From NCBI GenBank assembly GCA_947172415.1, contig OX359197.1:3658001-3722000 (forward strand): a DNA stretch of 64,000 nucleotides, written 5' to 3'. The position numbers and the translations under genes were made by a program. This DNA comes from Chondrosia reniformis (lineage: Eukaryota; Porifera; Demospongiae; Chondrillida; Chondrillidae). Position 1 is the first letter of the stretch. The number at the start of each line of letters is the position of its first letter. Positions 51,095 to 61,508 of the stretch are shown piece after piece. A model generated the notes under the pieces. That model saw nothing but the letters and a program-made list of their open reading frames with translations. It made no database searches and had not been told where the DNA came from.

Positions 51095-53372
51095 GGGTTT
51101 CCCTGTCTGTAATCTTGGCCTTGTCCCAAGCAATTGAGTGGCCAGTCTTGAGGGAGTGAACAGCTATACCGTTGTTCACATCCCCCATCCTGACTGCTCG
51201 CTTGTGTTCTGCCAATCTCACTTTCAGGGTCCTTCCAGTTTCACCAATGTAGACTGCAGAACACTCAGAGCAAGGAATTAGGTAAACTACACCCTTGATA
51301 TCCATAGGTGGTTGTGGCTGTTTTGGGTTGGATAAAACGGTTCTCAGTGATCTCTGCTTGGAGAAAATGGTCTGGATACCCATTTTTCTACAGCTTTTAT
51401 CGATCATCTCACTGAGTCCCTTTATATATGGAATAAAGAGTTTGTGTTTACACTCATCCTCACTCCCCTTAGTCTGCCTTCTCCTGTTGATCAGTCTGTG
51501 AGCCTCCCATTTAGGGTATCCATTAGCTTGAAGTACTCCTTCCAGGTGCTCCTTTTCTTTTTCCAAGCTACTGGAGTTTGGTCCACAAATCTTTTTGGCT
51601 CTGTCTTTGAGACACAGTGCGATACCAGTTTTTACCCTAGGGTGGTGATGAGAGGTAAAGTGAAGGTACCTGTCTGTGTGTGTTGGTTTCCTATACACAA
51701 ATGTGTCCAAACTTCCCATGCACTTCTTTACTTGCACATCCAGGAAGGGTAAGGAACCATTGGTCTCCTTCTCCATGGTAAATTCGATGTTGCGATGTCT
51801 TCCATTGAGGAAACTCAAGAAGTCCTCCAGCTGCTCGTCACCATAATTCCAGATGACAAATGTGTCATCCACATATCTCAACCACAACTTAGGCCTTATC
51901 ACAGCAGCACGAAGAGCTTCTGTTTCGAATTCCTCCATGAAGATGTTCGCTACCACCGGGGAGAGAGGAGATCCCATGGCTGCCCCTTCCTTCTGCTCAA
52001 AGAACTCATCACTGTACAGGAAGTACGTTGTCCTGAGACAGAGTTCTGTAAGATCCGCAATGGTGGATACATCCAAGGGTGTCCGTTGCTCCAAGTTAGG
52101 GTCCTGCGCAAGTCGTCTCCTGATGATCTGTAGAGATAGATCAATGGGTACTTTGGTAAATAGGCTCTTTACATCGAAACTGATCAACTTATCTTCGGTG
52201 TTCACATCCATTCCCCTGATCTTCTTGACAAAGTCATGAGAATTTCGCACAAAGTGAGAAGTTTTCCCCCATAGTGGTGACAATACCCCTGCCAGGTACC
52301 TGGAAAGGTTGTAGGTAGGGGAATTAATGGAGGAAACAATTGGTCTCAAGGGTACACTTGCCTTGTGGATTTTTGGTAATCCGTAGAGCTGAGGTGTGGA
52401 GCTGTTTTGGTTCTGAACCTTCTTCCTCAGATCAGAGGGGAGTTTGCCTTTTTTCTCAAGTGACCTTAGAACTTCAGTTACCTTCCGTTCTATCTTCATT
52501 GTGGGGTTTCTCTTAATGGCTTGATAACTCGTATCATCCAAGAGTGCCCTTATCTTCTGGTCATAGTCCTTCCTATCCATAAGGACAGTGGCATTCCCTT
52601 TATCCGCTGGAAGAATGATGGTTTCAGGATCAGACCTAAGCTCCTTGATTGCTACTTGCTGACTTTTGGTCAGGTTGGAGCATGGGGCCTCAGCTTTGGC
52701 TAGGCAGTGTTGTACCTCACTTCTGAGTTTCTCACCGAGTGTTCCTGGAAGGGTTCGGGCCAGAGTCTCAGTTCCAGTGATGATGTCCTCCTGTGGAAGT
52801 GAAGATGGAGTAGGTATAAAGTTTAGTCCTAGAGATAAGACATCCGTCTGATGAGTTGTCAATTCTTTTTTGCTAAGATTGACAACCACCTTCTTAATGT
52901 CAATAGGTGTGAACTTATCTTTCCTGGATGTTTTTTCCAACAGGGCCTGGAACTTCTCCCTCTGTCTCTTTTTAGTCTCATGGAAGGTCCTTTCAGCTAT
53001 ACTGTCGCTCCATTCTTCTAATTTATAGAAGGTTTCATCATTGACTAACATCTTTAAGGACTCCTCACAGGATGCTAAATGAGTTCTAGAGCGATGGAGA
53101 GTCCAGCGGGTGGCACCGATACGTTCACGTACTAAGGCCATTGACGTGCGAAACGCGAGCCGTTTGGCCTTTTCCGTAGTGATCTGAAACTGAACTCGTA
53201 GTCCCTTAGGTACAATCTTCTTGTCCCTACATCTGAGAAAGAAAACAAGATGGTTGCGATGACGGGCAATACGTTCCTTGATGTTTCTAAGCTGGTAGCA
53301 TAATGAAATAGTAGCTCGCTCTGAGCAATCGATAATAGAATACTGGCAAAGGAGAAGGGTCAAAGAAGCCAT
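50910..53372 (-). CDS. Penelope-like polymerase: reverse transcriptase plus GIY-YIG endonuclease
   Basis: Intact 820-codon frame, the only long one in the window. The product copies element RNA into DNA at a nicked chromosomal site. The N-terminal 300 residues are a basic, helical region typical of the family. The RT domain follows: LYGLPKIHK at 329-337, a signature of Penelope-like RTs; motif A around FDVKSLF at 399-405; GSPLSPVVANIF at 467-478; and the catalytic YVDD at 500-503. A C-terminal GIY-YIG nuclease starts at VVYLIPCSEC (695-704) and includes YIGETGR (708-714), a conserved Arg and the Glu of AEHKR (721-725). IPCxxC suggests a metal-binding pair. Catalytic residues look complete. 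Residues 1 to about 10 come from the inverted arm, so the natural start is probably upstream and lost, or lies further in. The frame carries no stop or shift, and the two arms are apparently identical. Together these suggest a recent, possibly still active insertion. The many short frames antisense to it are shadows. Confidence 0.93.
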   Translation of the reverse strand: MASLTLLLCQYSIIDCSERATISLCYQLRNIKERIARHRNHLVFFLRCRDKKIVPKGLRVQFQITTEKAKRLAFRTSMALVRERIGATRWTLHRSRTHLASCEESLKMLVNDETFYKLEEWSDSIAERTFHETKKRQREKFQALLEKTSRKDKFTPIDIKKVVVNLSKKELTTHQTDVLSLGLNFIPTPSSLPQEDIITGTETLARTLPGTLGEKLRSEVQHCLAKAEAPCSNLTKSQQVAIKELRSDPETIILPADKGNATVLMDRKDYDQKIRALLDDTSYQAIKRNPTMKIERKVTEVLRSLEKKGKLPSDLRKKVQNQNSSTPQLYGLPKIHKASVPLRPIVSSINSPTYNLSRYLAGVLSPLWGKTSHFVRNSHDFVKKIRGMDVNTEDKLISFDVKSLFTKVPIDLSLQIIRRRLAQDPNLEQRTPLDVSTIADLTELCLRTTYFLYSDEFFEQKEGAAMGSPLSPVVANIFMEEFETEALRAAVIRPKLWLRYVDDTFVIWNYGDEQLEDFLSFLNGRHRNIEFTMEKETNGSLPFLDVQVKKCMGSLDTFVYRKPTHTDRYLHFTSHHHPRVKTGIALCLKDRAKKICGPNSSSLEKEKEHLEGVLQANGYPKWEAHRLINRRRQTKGSEDECKHKLFIPYIKGLSEMIDKSCRKMGIQTIFSKQRSLRTVLSNPKQPQPPMDIKGVVYLIPCSECSAVYIGETGRTLKVRLAEHKRAVRMGDVNNGIAVHSLKTGHSIAWDKAKITDRETHWQRRRVKEAIRIQKSQVRMNLDQGIVLHQAWRRFNIHTSCFSHSAEGHMTGSGNGGKNPL

Positions 53373-53661
53373 CAGGATCCAGAAGAGTCAGGTGAGAATG
53401 AATTTAGATCAAGGCATTGTGTTACATCAAGCCTGGAGACGATTTAATATTCATACTTCCTGTTTTTCTCATTCTGCTGAGGGTCACATGACAGGAAGTG
53501 GAAATGGCGGGAAAAATCCTCTATAAATAGAGGCAATTCTTCCACTCAACCATCAGTCACTGAGGAAGACCCCCAGGGTCGAAACGTTTGACCAAGAATT
53601 GAAAGAAACCAACTGCGTTTTTAAACGCTCAAAAGTCGAAGGATGTACCATCCCAAAGATA
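53342..53661 (+). repeat. Penelope-like terminal arm, right (inverted 5' copy)
   Basis: Reverse complement of 50775-51094. It contributes the first ~10 codons of the open frame by read-through of its antisense strand. The biological N-terminus is therefore disturbed at the junction near 53341. Confidence 0.88.
53547..53597 (+). ncRNA. hammerhead-ribozyme-like core, Penelope-like right arm
   Basis: Same motif as in the left arm, on the plus strand: GTCA, CTGAGGA from 53560, stem II GACCC/GGGTC, GAAACGTT from 53581, TGAC. Because the arm is inverted relative to the polymerase, this copy would sit in transcripts running rightward out of the element, not in the polymerase mRNA. Confidence 0.55.
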
Positions 53662-55336
53662 CATACAACTAGTTCATAGCACTAGTACATACAACTAGTT
53701 AATACTGATTGTTACAAGAACATACACCTAGTAAGTACAACAAGTACATGCAACTTTATACTTACTAGTACACACAACTAATACATACACTTAGTACATA
53801 CAACGAGTAAATACAACTAGTAGTTACCACAATTACAGACAACTAGTACATACAACTAGTACATACAATGAGTACATCAAACTAGTACATATAACTAGTA
53901 CATATAATACCATACAACTAGGACATACAACTAGTACATACAACTATTACTTATAACTAGTACATGCAACTACTTCCTAGTACATACAACTAGTACATAC
54001 AACTAGTACCTGCAATTAAAAAATACATCTAGATACTAGTACATACAACTAGTACAAACAACTAGTATATAAAACTAGTAACTACAACTAGAAAATATAA
54101 CTAATACATACAAACATTACACACAACTAGTTCATACAATTAATACTACAACTAAGTCATAGAACTAGTACATATAACCAGTATATATAACTAGTACATA
54201 CATATAGTACATACAAATAGTACATACAAGAAGAACATACAACCAGTTACTATTACATAGAACTAGTACATAAAAATAGTAACTACAACTAGTAAGTATA
54301 ATTAGTAGATACAAAAATTACATACAAGTAATATTTACAACTAGTTCATACAACTAGCAATTACAACTAGTTACTAGTACCTGCTACTAGTACATACAAC
54401 TAGTACATACAACTAGTACACACAACAATTACATTGCTAGTACATTCACCTAGTACATACAACTAGTACATACAACTAGTACACACAACTAGTACATATT
54501 GCTAGTACATTCACCTAGTACATACAATAGTACATATAACTAGTACATGCAACTATTTACTAGTTACAATTAGTACAAACAGCTAGGACATATAACAAGT
54601 ACATACAACAATTACTTAGAACTAGAACATACAACTAGTACATACAATTAGTACATATATCTAGTTACCATTACCTTCAACTAGTACATAAAACTACTAA
54701 CTACAACTAGTAAATTTAACTAATATAAAAAATTACAGACAACTAGTACATACAAGTAGTATCTATAACTACAAACAACTAGTACATACAGCTACTACAT
54801 ACAAATAGTAACTATTACTAGTACATACATCTAGTATATAAAACTAGTACATAAAAGTAATACATAGAACTAGTACATACAACTAGTACATACAACTAGT
54901 ACATAGAATTAGCACATACAGCCAGTACATACAACTAGTACATATAACTAGTAGATACAATAATTATATACACACAACTAGTACCTACAACTAGAACATA
55001 CAACTTCTGACTAGTACATACCACTGGTACATATAATTAGTACATACAACTAGTACATATAACCAGTACCTACATCAATTACACACAAATAGTACACACA
55101 ACTAGTACATAAAACTGCATGAAACTAGTACTTACAATTAGTAAATACAGATTGTTACTAGTACATTCACCTAGTACATACAGCAAGTACATACAATTAG
55201 TACATATACCTAGTATATGCAACTATTAAATACAGATTGTTACTAGTACATACAATTAGTACACACAACTAGTACACACAGCTAGTACATACAACTAGAA
55301 CATATCTCGAGCACATACAACTACTAACTAGATCAT
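53662..55336 (+). repeat. 13-bp satellite block
   Basis: ACTAGTACATACA satellite; no gene or transposon is visible. Confidence 0.92.
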
Positions 55337-56235
55337 AGATACATCTAGCGCATGTGTAACATGTCTACAAATTTCCAATTTTTGTAAATTGCCATATTAG
55401 CGCTTTCAGAGGTGTCACATCCCAGGCAGATGTGTCTCTAGCATGTGACCTGCACGTGAAGCGGAGCACCAGCCACTGAAATGTCACGAGTCATCACTAG
55501 TCATTACCATGTTAAATTATCAATTGTGAAAACTTTTGAGCAATTTATATAGTATAGTGGAGGAAGGCCAGCGACAAAGGAAGGCCAATAAAGGCCTACG
55601 TGACCGAAACGTTCTATTTTCTTTTGATTATACTTCGTTAATTGCTCATACATTTTCGCCATTGATAATTACATATATATTAGTAGACATGCAATATGCT
55701 TACCGTTTCCACTTACCTCTTACAACAACAAAAAACTCCAATCAAAGAAACTGTATCGCTACCGAGATGCCTTACTTGACATATAAACTTCGGAAGTCTA
55801 ATGTTTGTACCAAATATTTGGGTGCATATGCAATGTCATAAGACGTCATTGTATGATGGCTAAGCTATACTACTAATTTTGGCTCACAATCACATGACAA
55901 TACCATTACTTGAAGGAGAAGAGACAAATTGAAAACGAACCGATTATTAGACAGTGGAGAATTGTATATCTAACAATTTTTTGACATCAATCTCTTCAGT
56001 AAGTAACAGCCTAAACGTTGTATGTATACTCCTGGAATATTCCCTTGATTAACTGAGATATTAAGTACTAGAGGCGCCTGATAAAGGTACGAAAATAGGT
56101 TTTCAAATATAATTCAAAAACTAAAGGGAATTTAAAAGGAGTATACATACCATCCTTAGATATCATTATCCTTCATAGATTGGTGTCACCATTTATTCTA
56201 TATTCGTATTTTCCACTATCTAATAAAACATTTTG
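55337..56235 (+). mobile_element. repeat B, copy 2 (inverted relative to copy 1, truncated)
   Basis: Begins GCGCATGTGTAACATGTCTA and runs to AATAAAACATTTT. It matches copy 1 in inverted orientation, but lacks about 200 bp corresponding to 43094-43298 and lacks the palindrome. It retains GGCCTACGTGACCGAAACGTTC near 55594, the GTATGTATACTCC pair, and part of the open frame (55688-55840), which diverges and ends early after a one-base insertion. The two copies lie about 12 kb apart in opposite orientations. Confidence 0.8.
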
Positions 56236-58632
56236 ACATATATTAGTTACACAACTAGTTCACAAAACTAGTACATATAATTAGTACATACATCTAGAAC
56301 ATACAACTATTACATAAAACTAGTGCCAAAACTAGTATATACAACTAGTATATACAACTAGTACATATAACTAGTCCACACAACTAGTTCACACAACTAG
56401 TATATATAACTAGTACATACAACTAGTACACACAACTAGTACATAAAACTAGCATTGAGTACATACCAGTTCATCAAACTAGTACATACAACAACTTCAT
56501 ACAACTTGTACATAAAACTGTTACTTACAACTAGTACATACAACTAGTATTTACAACTAGTACATACAACTAGTACCCACAACTAGTACATATTACTAGT
56601 ACATACAATTACGACACAAAACTAGTACATATAATTAGAACATACAACTAGTACATACAGGAAGTAAATAACTAGTATATGTACCTTATACATACACCTA
56701 GTATATATAACTAGCACATACAACTAGTGTGTATAAATTGTTCAATCAACTAGTACATACAACTATTTCTTACAACTAGTAAATATAACTAGTACCAGTA
56801 CCTAACACTAGTGCATACAACTGGTTCATACAACTAATACATACAACTAGACCCTACAACTAGTTACTAGTACATACAACCAGTACTAACAACTGGTATA
56901 TACAACTAGTACATTCAGCTAGTTTATAGAACTATTATTTCCAATTAGTACATACAACTAGTACATACAACTAGACCATACAATGAGTTACTAGTACATA
57001 CAACGACTTCATACAACTAGTACATAGAACTAGTACTTACAATTAGTACATATACCTAGTACATACAACTTTTACATAAAACTAGTGCTACAGCTAGTAT
57101 ATACAACTAGTATATACAACTAGTACATATAACTAGTACACACAACTAATTCACACACTAGTACACACAACTAGTACATATAACTAGTACATACAACTAG
57201 TAAATTCTAGTAGTACATACAACTAGTACACACAACTAATACATACAACTAGTTCACACAACTAGTACCTACCCAGTAGTTAGTATAACTAGTACTAGAA
57301 CGTACAACTAGTACCTACAACTAGTACATACCACTAGTTATTACAACTAGTACACACTACTATTACAAATAAATAGTGCAAACAACTAGTACATGCAACT
57401 AGGACATACAGATAATACATATTACTAGTACATACAACTAGTACATACAACTGGAATATACAACTAGTACATACAACTATTACATAAAACTAGTGCTACA
57501 GCTAGTATATACAACTAGTACATATAACTAGTACAAACACCTAATTCACACACTAGTACATACAACTAGTACATATTACTAGTACATACAACTAGTACAT
57601 ACAACTGGAACATACAACTAGTACATACAACTAATATGTACAATTAGTACATATAACTAGTACCCACAACCAGTACACACAACTATTATCGAGTACATAC
57701 AACTAGTACATGCAACTAGTACAAAACATTAGAACATAGAACTAGTACATATTACTAGTATATAGAACTAGTACATACACCTAGTAAATAACTAGTATAT
57801 ATAAATAGTTCAAACACCTAGTACAAACAACTAGGACATACAAGTAATATATACATACAACTAGTATATGCAATTCGTACATACAACTACTACATGCAAC
57901 TACTACATACAGCTTGTACCTACAACTATTCAATATAACTAATACTAGTATATACAACTAGTTTTTACAACCAGTACAAACAACTAGTACATTCAACTAG
58001 TTCACACCACTAGCACCTACCTAGTACTTAGTATACCTAGTACTAGAACGTACAACTACTACCTACAACTAGTACATACCACTAATTATTACAACTAGTA
58101 CATACTACTAGTACATATAAATAGTGCATAAAACTAAGACATACAACTATATAATACATACAACTAGTACATATAACTAGTACATACAACTACTCACTAT
58201 AACTTGTACAAACAACTAGTACACAAACTAGTATTGAGTACATACAACTCTTACATATAACTTGTACAACAAATAGAACATACAACTAGTACATACAACT
58301 AATAGGTACAACTAGTACATTTAACTAGTACGCACAACTAATACACACAACTAGTATCGAGTACATACAAGTAGTTCATACAACTAGTCCAAACAATTAG
58401 AACATACAACTAGTACATACAACTGGAACATACAACTAGCACATACAACTAATAAATACAACTAGTACATATAACTTGTACATGCACCTAGTTACTAGTT
58501 AATACAACTAGTACATACAACAAGTAACTACAACTAGTAAATATAGTTAGTAAATAAACAATTACACCCAACTAGTTCATAGAAGTATTAGATACAAATA
58601 GTACACACAACTACTACATAAAACAAGCACAT
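56236..58632 (+). repeat. 13-bp satellite block
   Basis: ACTAGTACATACA satellite. Repeated segments include CTAGTGCTACAGCTAGTATA at about 57080 and 57490, and ACCTACCTAGTA...AGAACGTACAACTA at about 57265 and 58010. No gene is seen. Confidence 0.9.
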
Positions 58633-58982
58633 ACAAAGGCTGGGATTGTTGCACAAACCTTAAAGTAAATAATAAGAGAAGATGTTCGAGTTTAAAAAAC
58701 TTGTGGGGCGCCAGATGCCCCTAAGTAAACTTGAACTACTTGGCTGGTTCTTATAGATATCCGGTTAAGCCATTTCCGATCGACTCTTGTTGGCCGTCAA
58801 TTTTTCAAGGCCATATATCGTAGAAAACGTTTTTGTGCAAGCTCTACGTTACATAGCATTTGTAAGGATGGTTTTTAAGTCCATTTCGTTCGTTCAATGT
58901 TCTACGCTAAGGAAGAGAAAGCTAATTTTAAGCTAGAAAACGAAAGCTAGCCGCACGTCCGCCATTTTTTGACAGATATATA
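58633..58982. other. non-satellite leader including hairpin element C copy 4
   Basis: Satellite stops at about 58632. GTTCGAGTTTAAAAAACTTG with closing GTAAACTTGAACTACTTGG (58684-58743) is a diverged copy of the hairpin of element C, including the inner GGGGCGCC...GCCCC hairpin. The next 240 bp (about 58744-58982) are unique in the window and hold no convincing frame. Confidence 0.55.
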
Positions 58983-59690
58983 CGGTGCAAGTTACAATAT
59001 ACTAAGGTAATCTAAATAAATAAAGAAATAAAATAATATAATATAATATAATGTAATTAAATAATTCATATGGTTCCAAGAAAGGATCTAGAAACAAAAT
59101 GGGCATATCATCATAAAGTATAGGGTATAAAACTCGTTTTAAATTAAGGGATTTCTTATTTAGGCCTCCGTTTGTTAGAAAACGGAGTACAAAGTCTGCA
59201 TATAAAAGACCAAGGACTATAGAAAACCAATGGAAAATTTATATTCAAACCATGTGTTATATTAATAAAAAAATTTCATTTGTCAGATAAGTGTGAAACC
59301 AATAAATATCGTGGTACATGTGCATAGGAAATGTCTGGCGAAGTTTTGCTTAATTAAATGAGCAAAATAATCAAGATAATAATGAAGAATTCAATGTTAC
59401 GATTGCGCAATCTGATGATGTATTATGATGTTTCTCTTGTGCGTCACCAACACCTCTCGTATGTCGCTCCGTAAACATTTAGTGGATCTTGTGACATTGC
59501 GAAAACGTCACCTCCTTCGTTGCTAAAGAAGATCATCCCTTTCGTGAACGGCTATGACAAGTCGACGCTCTCCTACGAGAAGGAGCTACGGAATAAGCGA
59601 GTTGCAGCGAAGGTTAGATAAAGTGTATTTGTATACGTTCATGTTAAGTTTAAGCCTGAATTGTTGCTATATATATTGATGTAAAATAAA
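58983..59690 (+). pseudogene. duplicated segment, copy 1, with broken short frame
   Basis: Matches 60475-61155 in direct orientation, about 1.5 kb apart: TTACAATATACTAAGGTAAT, AAACTCGTTTTAAATTAAGG and GGCTATGACAAGTCGAC. In the equivalent of the 85-codon frame of copy 2 this copy has a TAA near 59525 and a one-base insertion in CATCCCTTTCG. From about 59530 a different frame then gives a peptide similar to copy 2 (NGYDKSTLSYEKELRNKRV). I cannot name the family. Confidence 0.4.
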
Positions 59691-59928
59691 TAAAATAAAT
59701 TCGTTTAGACGACCGTAGTAAAACTTTGGTAGTTTAAGCTCCGCCATCTCTTCTTTTGTTTTCTGTTAATATTTTTAACTATCCATGTGTGTACATACGT
59801 ATGCAGGAGTGTAATTGGATACGTAGGGGTGGATTTGGATAAATATGCGTGCGTGCAAGCTCATACGGTACATATAGTCAATCTCTGAGTATATTGCTAG
59901 CCCCAGCAAAAGTATACTTACAATAGAT

Positions 59929-59952
59929 AATAATATATATATATATATAATT
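59929..59952. repeat. AT dinucleotide run
   Basis: Short TA/AT run between the two duplicated segments. Confidence 0.8.
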
Positions 59953-60099
59953 AATACAATCAAGTACTACACAATGCAAGTTACAAATTTATAAACGGAT
60001 GCAAGTATATATATTAATATATTTTTACTTGCAATTGTCCATGTGTAGCAATAAGGAGTGCTATATTAAGCGCGTTTAAATACAATCAAGTACTGCACA

Positions 60100-60477
60100 G
60101 TGCAAGTTACAAATTTATACACGGATGCAAGTGACTCCCAAGATAATCACACTGAGGTATATAATATAATACGGATGCAAATGACTCCCAAAATAATCAC
60201 AATCATGTATATTAAACACTACCAGGTAGTACTAGTACTTAGTACTAAGTTGTGAAAAGGTAATTGGAAAACCATGCGTTTAACCTTATATGATCTGTAG
60301 AGACTATACTACTCTGTATGCAGCAGTTGAGAATTACAGTGTGGCTAAAGTCTTGTAGCGTTTAATATACGTGATTGTGATTATTTTGGTTGTCATTTGC
60401 ATCCGTATTATATTATATACCTCAGTGTGATTATCTTGGGAGTCACTTGCATCCGTATATAAATTTGTAACTTGCAC
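60100..60477. repeat. foldback with 115-bp arms
   Basis: The left arm (60100-60214) and right arm (60363-60477) are nearly perfect complements, with a 148-bp loop. Each arm has two diverged GGATGCAAGTGACTCCCAAG units followed by ATAATCACA. A direct relative of the outer end (AAGTACTACACAATGCAAGT) occurs at 59965. The loop holds no coding frame. Confidence 0.85.
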
Positions 60478-61155
60478 CATATACAGTACAAGTTACAATA
60501 TACTAAGGTAATCTAATATAATATAACATAATATAAATAATATAAATAATTCATATGGCTCCAGGAAAGGACCTAACAACAGAATGGGCATAGTATCATA
60601 AAGTTTAGGGTATAAAACTCGTTTTAAATTAAGGGATTTTTGATGTAGGTCTCCGTTGGTTTGAAAACGGAGGACAAAGTCTGCATATAAAATGCCGTAG
60701 GACTATAGAAAAGCTATAGAAAATTTATATTGAAACCAAGTGTTGTATTGATAACAATTATCAATTGGTCAGATAACTGTGAAACTGATATATATCATGG
60801 TACATGTGTATGTCAAACGTCTGGTGAAGTTTTGCTTAATTAAAGTTGCAAAATAATCGAGATATACTGAAGAATTCAAGCTTAAAATTGTGCAATCTGG
60901 TGATGTATTGGGATGTTGCTCTAGTGCGTCATCAACATCTTCGCATTTAGTGGATTATCATGTGACGTTGCAAAAACGTCACCGCCTCCTCGTTGTTACA
61001 GAAGATCATCCTTTCGAGAACGGCTATGACAAGTCGACACTCTACTATGAGAAGGAGGTACGAAATAAACGAGTTGTAGCGAAGGTTAGACAAAGCGTAT
61101 TTGTGTACGTTTCCGTTAAGTTTGAGGCAGAATTGTCCCTATATTGATGCAAAAG
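60475..61155 (+). other. duplicated segment, copy 2, with 85-codon open frame
   Basis: Direct duplicate of 58983-59690. It contains an open frame at 60890-61147 of 85 codons, with a Ser-rich start, a VTLQKRHRLLVV stretch and a charged ENGYDKSTLYYEKEVRNKRV segment. The similar C-terminal peptide in the broken copy 1 suggests a once-translated sequence or an old exon. The AAGGTTAG after the KRVVAK codons could equally be a splice donor. The window alone does not show whether it is a gene. No known domain is recognised. Confidence 0.35.
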
Positions 61156-61252
61156 AAATTCGTTTAGTCGACCGTATAGCTCTGTCTTCTCTTCTTACAT
61201 TTTTTACTTGTCCATGTGTAGGAATTAGGAGTGTTTGTTGCGATCCTTATGA

Positions 61253-61398
61253 GAATAAAGCCTTGTTGAGCGTCAGCAACATAAATTAACTAATTTCCTA
61301 CTTGATATTCCCATTCCTTTATTTCTGATGAAGATTTCCGGTTTGAAACGTCCAGAATTAGTAAATTTATGTTACTGATGTTCAACAAGGCTTTATTC
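61253..61398 (+). mobile_element. 146-bp hairpin repeat with hammerhead-like loop
   Basis: The 43-bp arm 61253-61295 (GAATAAAGCCTTGTTGAGCG onward) pairs with 61356-61398 with about five mismatches. The 60-bp loop contains CTGATGA (61325-61331), AGATTTCCGGTTT, and GAAACGTC (61345-61352). These are the consensus boxes of a type I hammerhead with the GTC cleavage triplet. Stem II is weak (A-U and G-U pairs) and stem I is not clear. The layout parallels the Penelope-like inverted arms, suggesting a miniature derivative. Confidence 0.5.
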
Positions 61399-61508
61399 TT
61401 ATCCATGTGTGCACGTTTTCCATGTGTACAGTAGAATCTCATAACGAAATTGCTCATAGTGAATGTCTTAAGTATAGTGAAGGCTAATTACACTCAAGTA
61501 CACTACAC

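Larger units (their letters stand above)
50741..53661 (-). mobile_element. Penelope-like retroelement flanked by 320-bp inverted arms
   Basis: Complete-looking Penelope-like element on the minus strand. The left arm (50775-51094) and right arm (53342-53661) are reverse complements over 320 bp with no net length difference. By eye I find no mismatch. The left arm is the element's genuine 3' end, holding the last 60 codons and the 3' untranslated region. The right arm is an inverted copy of it placed at the 5' end, the pseudo-LTR arrangement known for this group. About 34 bp beyond the left arm (50741-50774) resemble the fragment at 41725. Each arm has a CCTCTATAAATAGAGG hairpin, a hammerhead-like core, and a GCGTTTTTAAACGC hairpin. 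No target duplication can be picked out of the satellite. Confidence 0.9.

Noticed and set aside
51295-52851. Plus-strand frames opposite the Penelope-like polymerase, up to 128 codons
   Set aside because: Antisense shadows of a convincing 820-codon gene with RT and GIY-YIG motifs.
50775-53661. Interpretation of the 320-bp arms as TIRs of a DNA transposon such as a Polinton
   Set aside because: The only enzyme inside is a Penelope-like RT with GIY-YIG, and the arm includes the end of that gene, which fits the known pseudo-LTR arrangement better.
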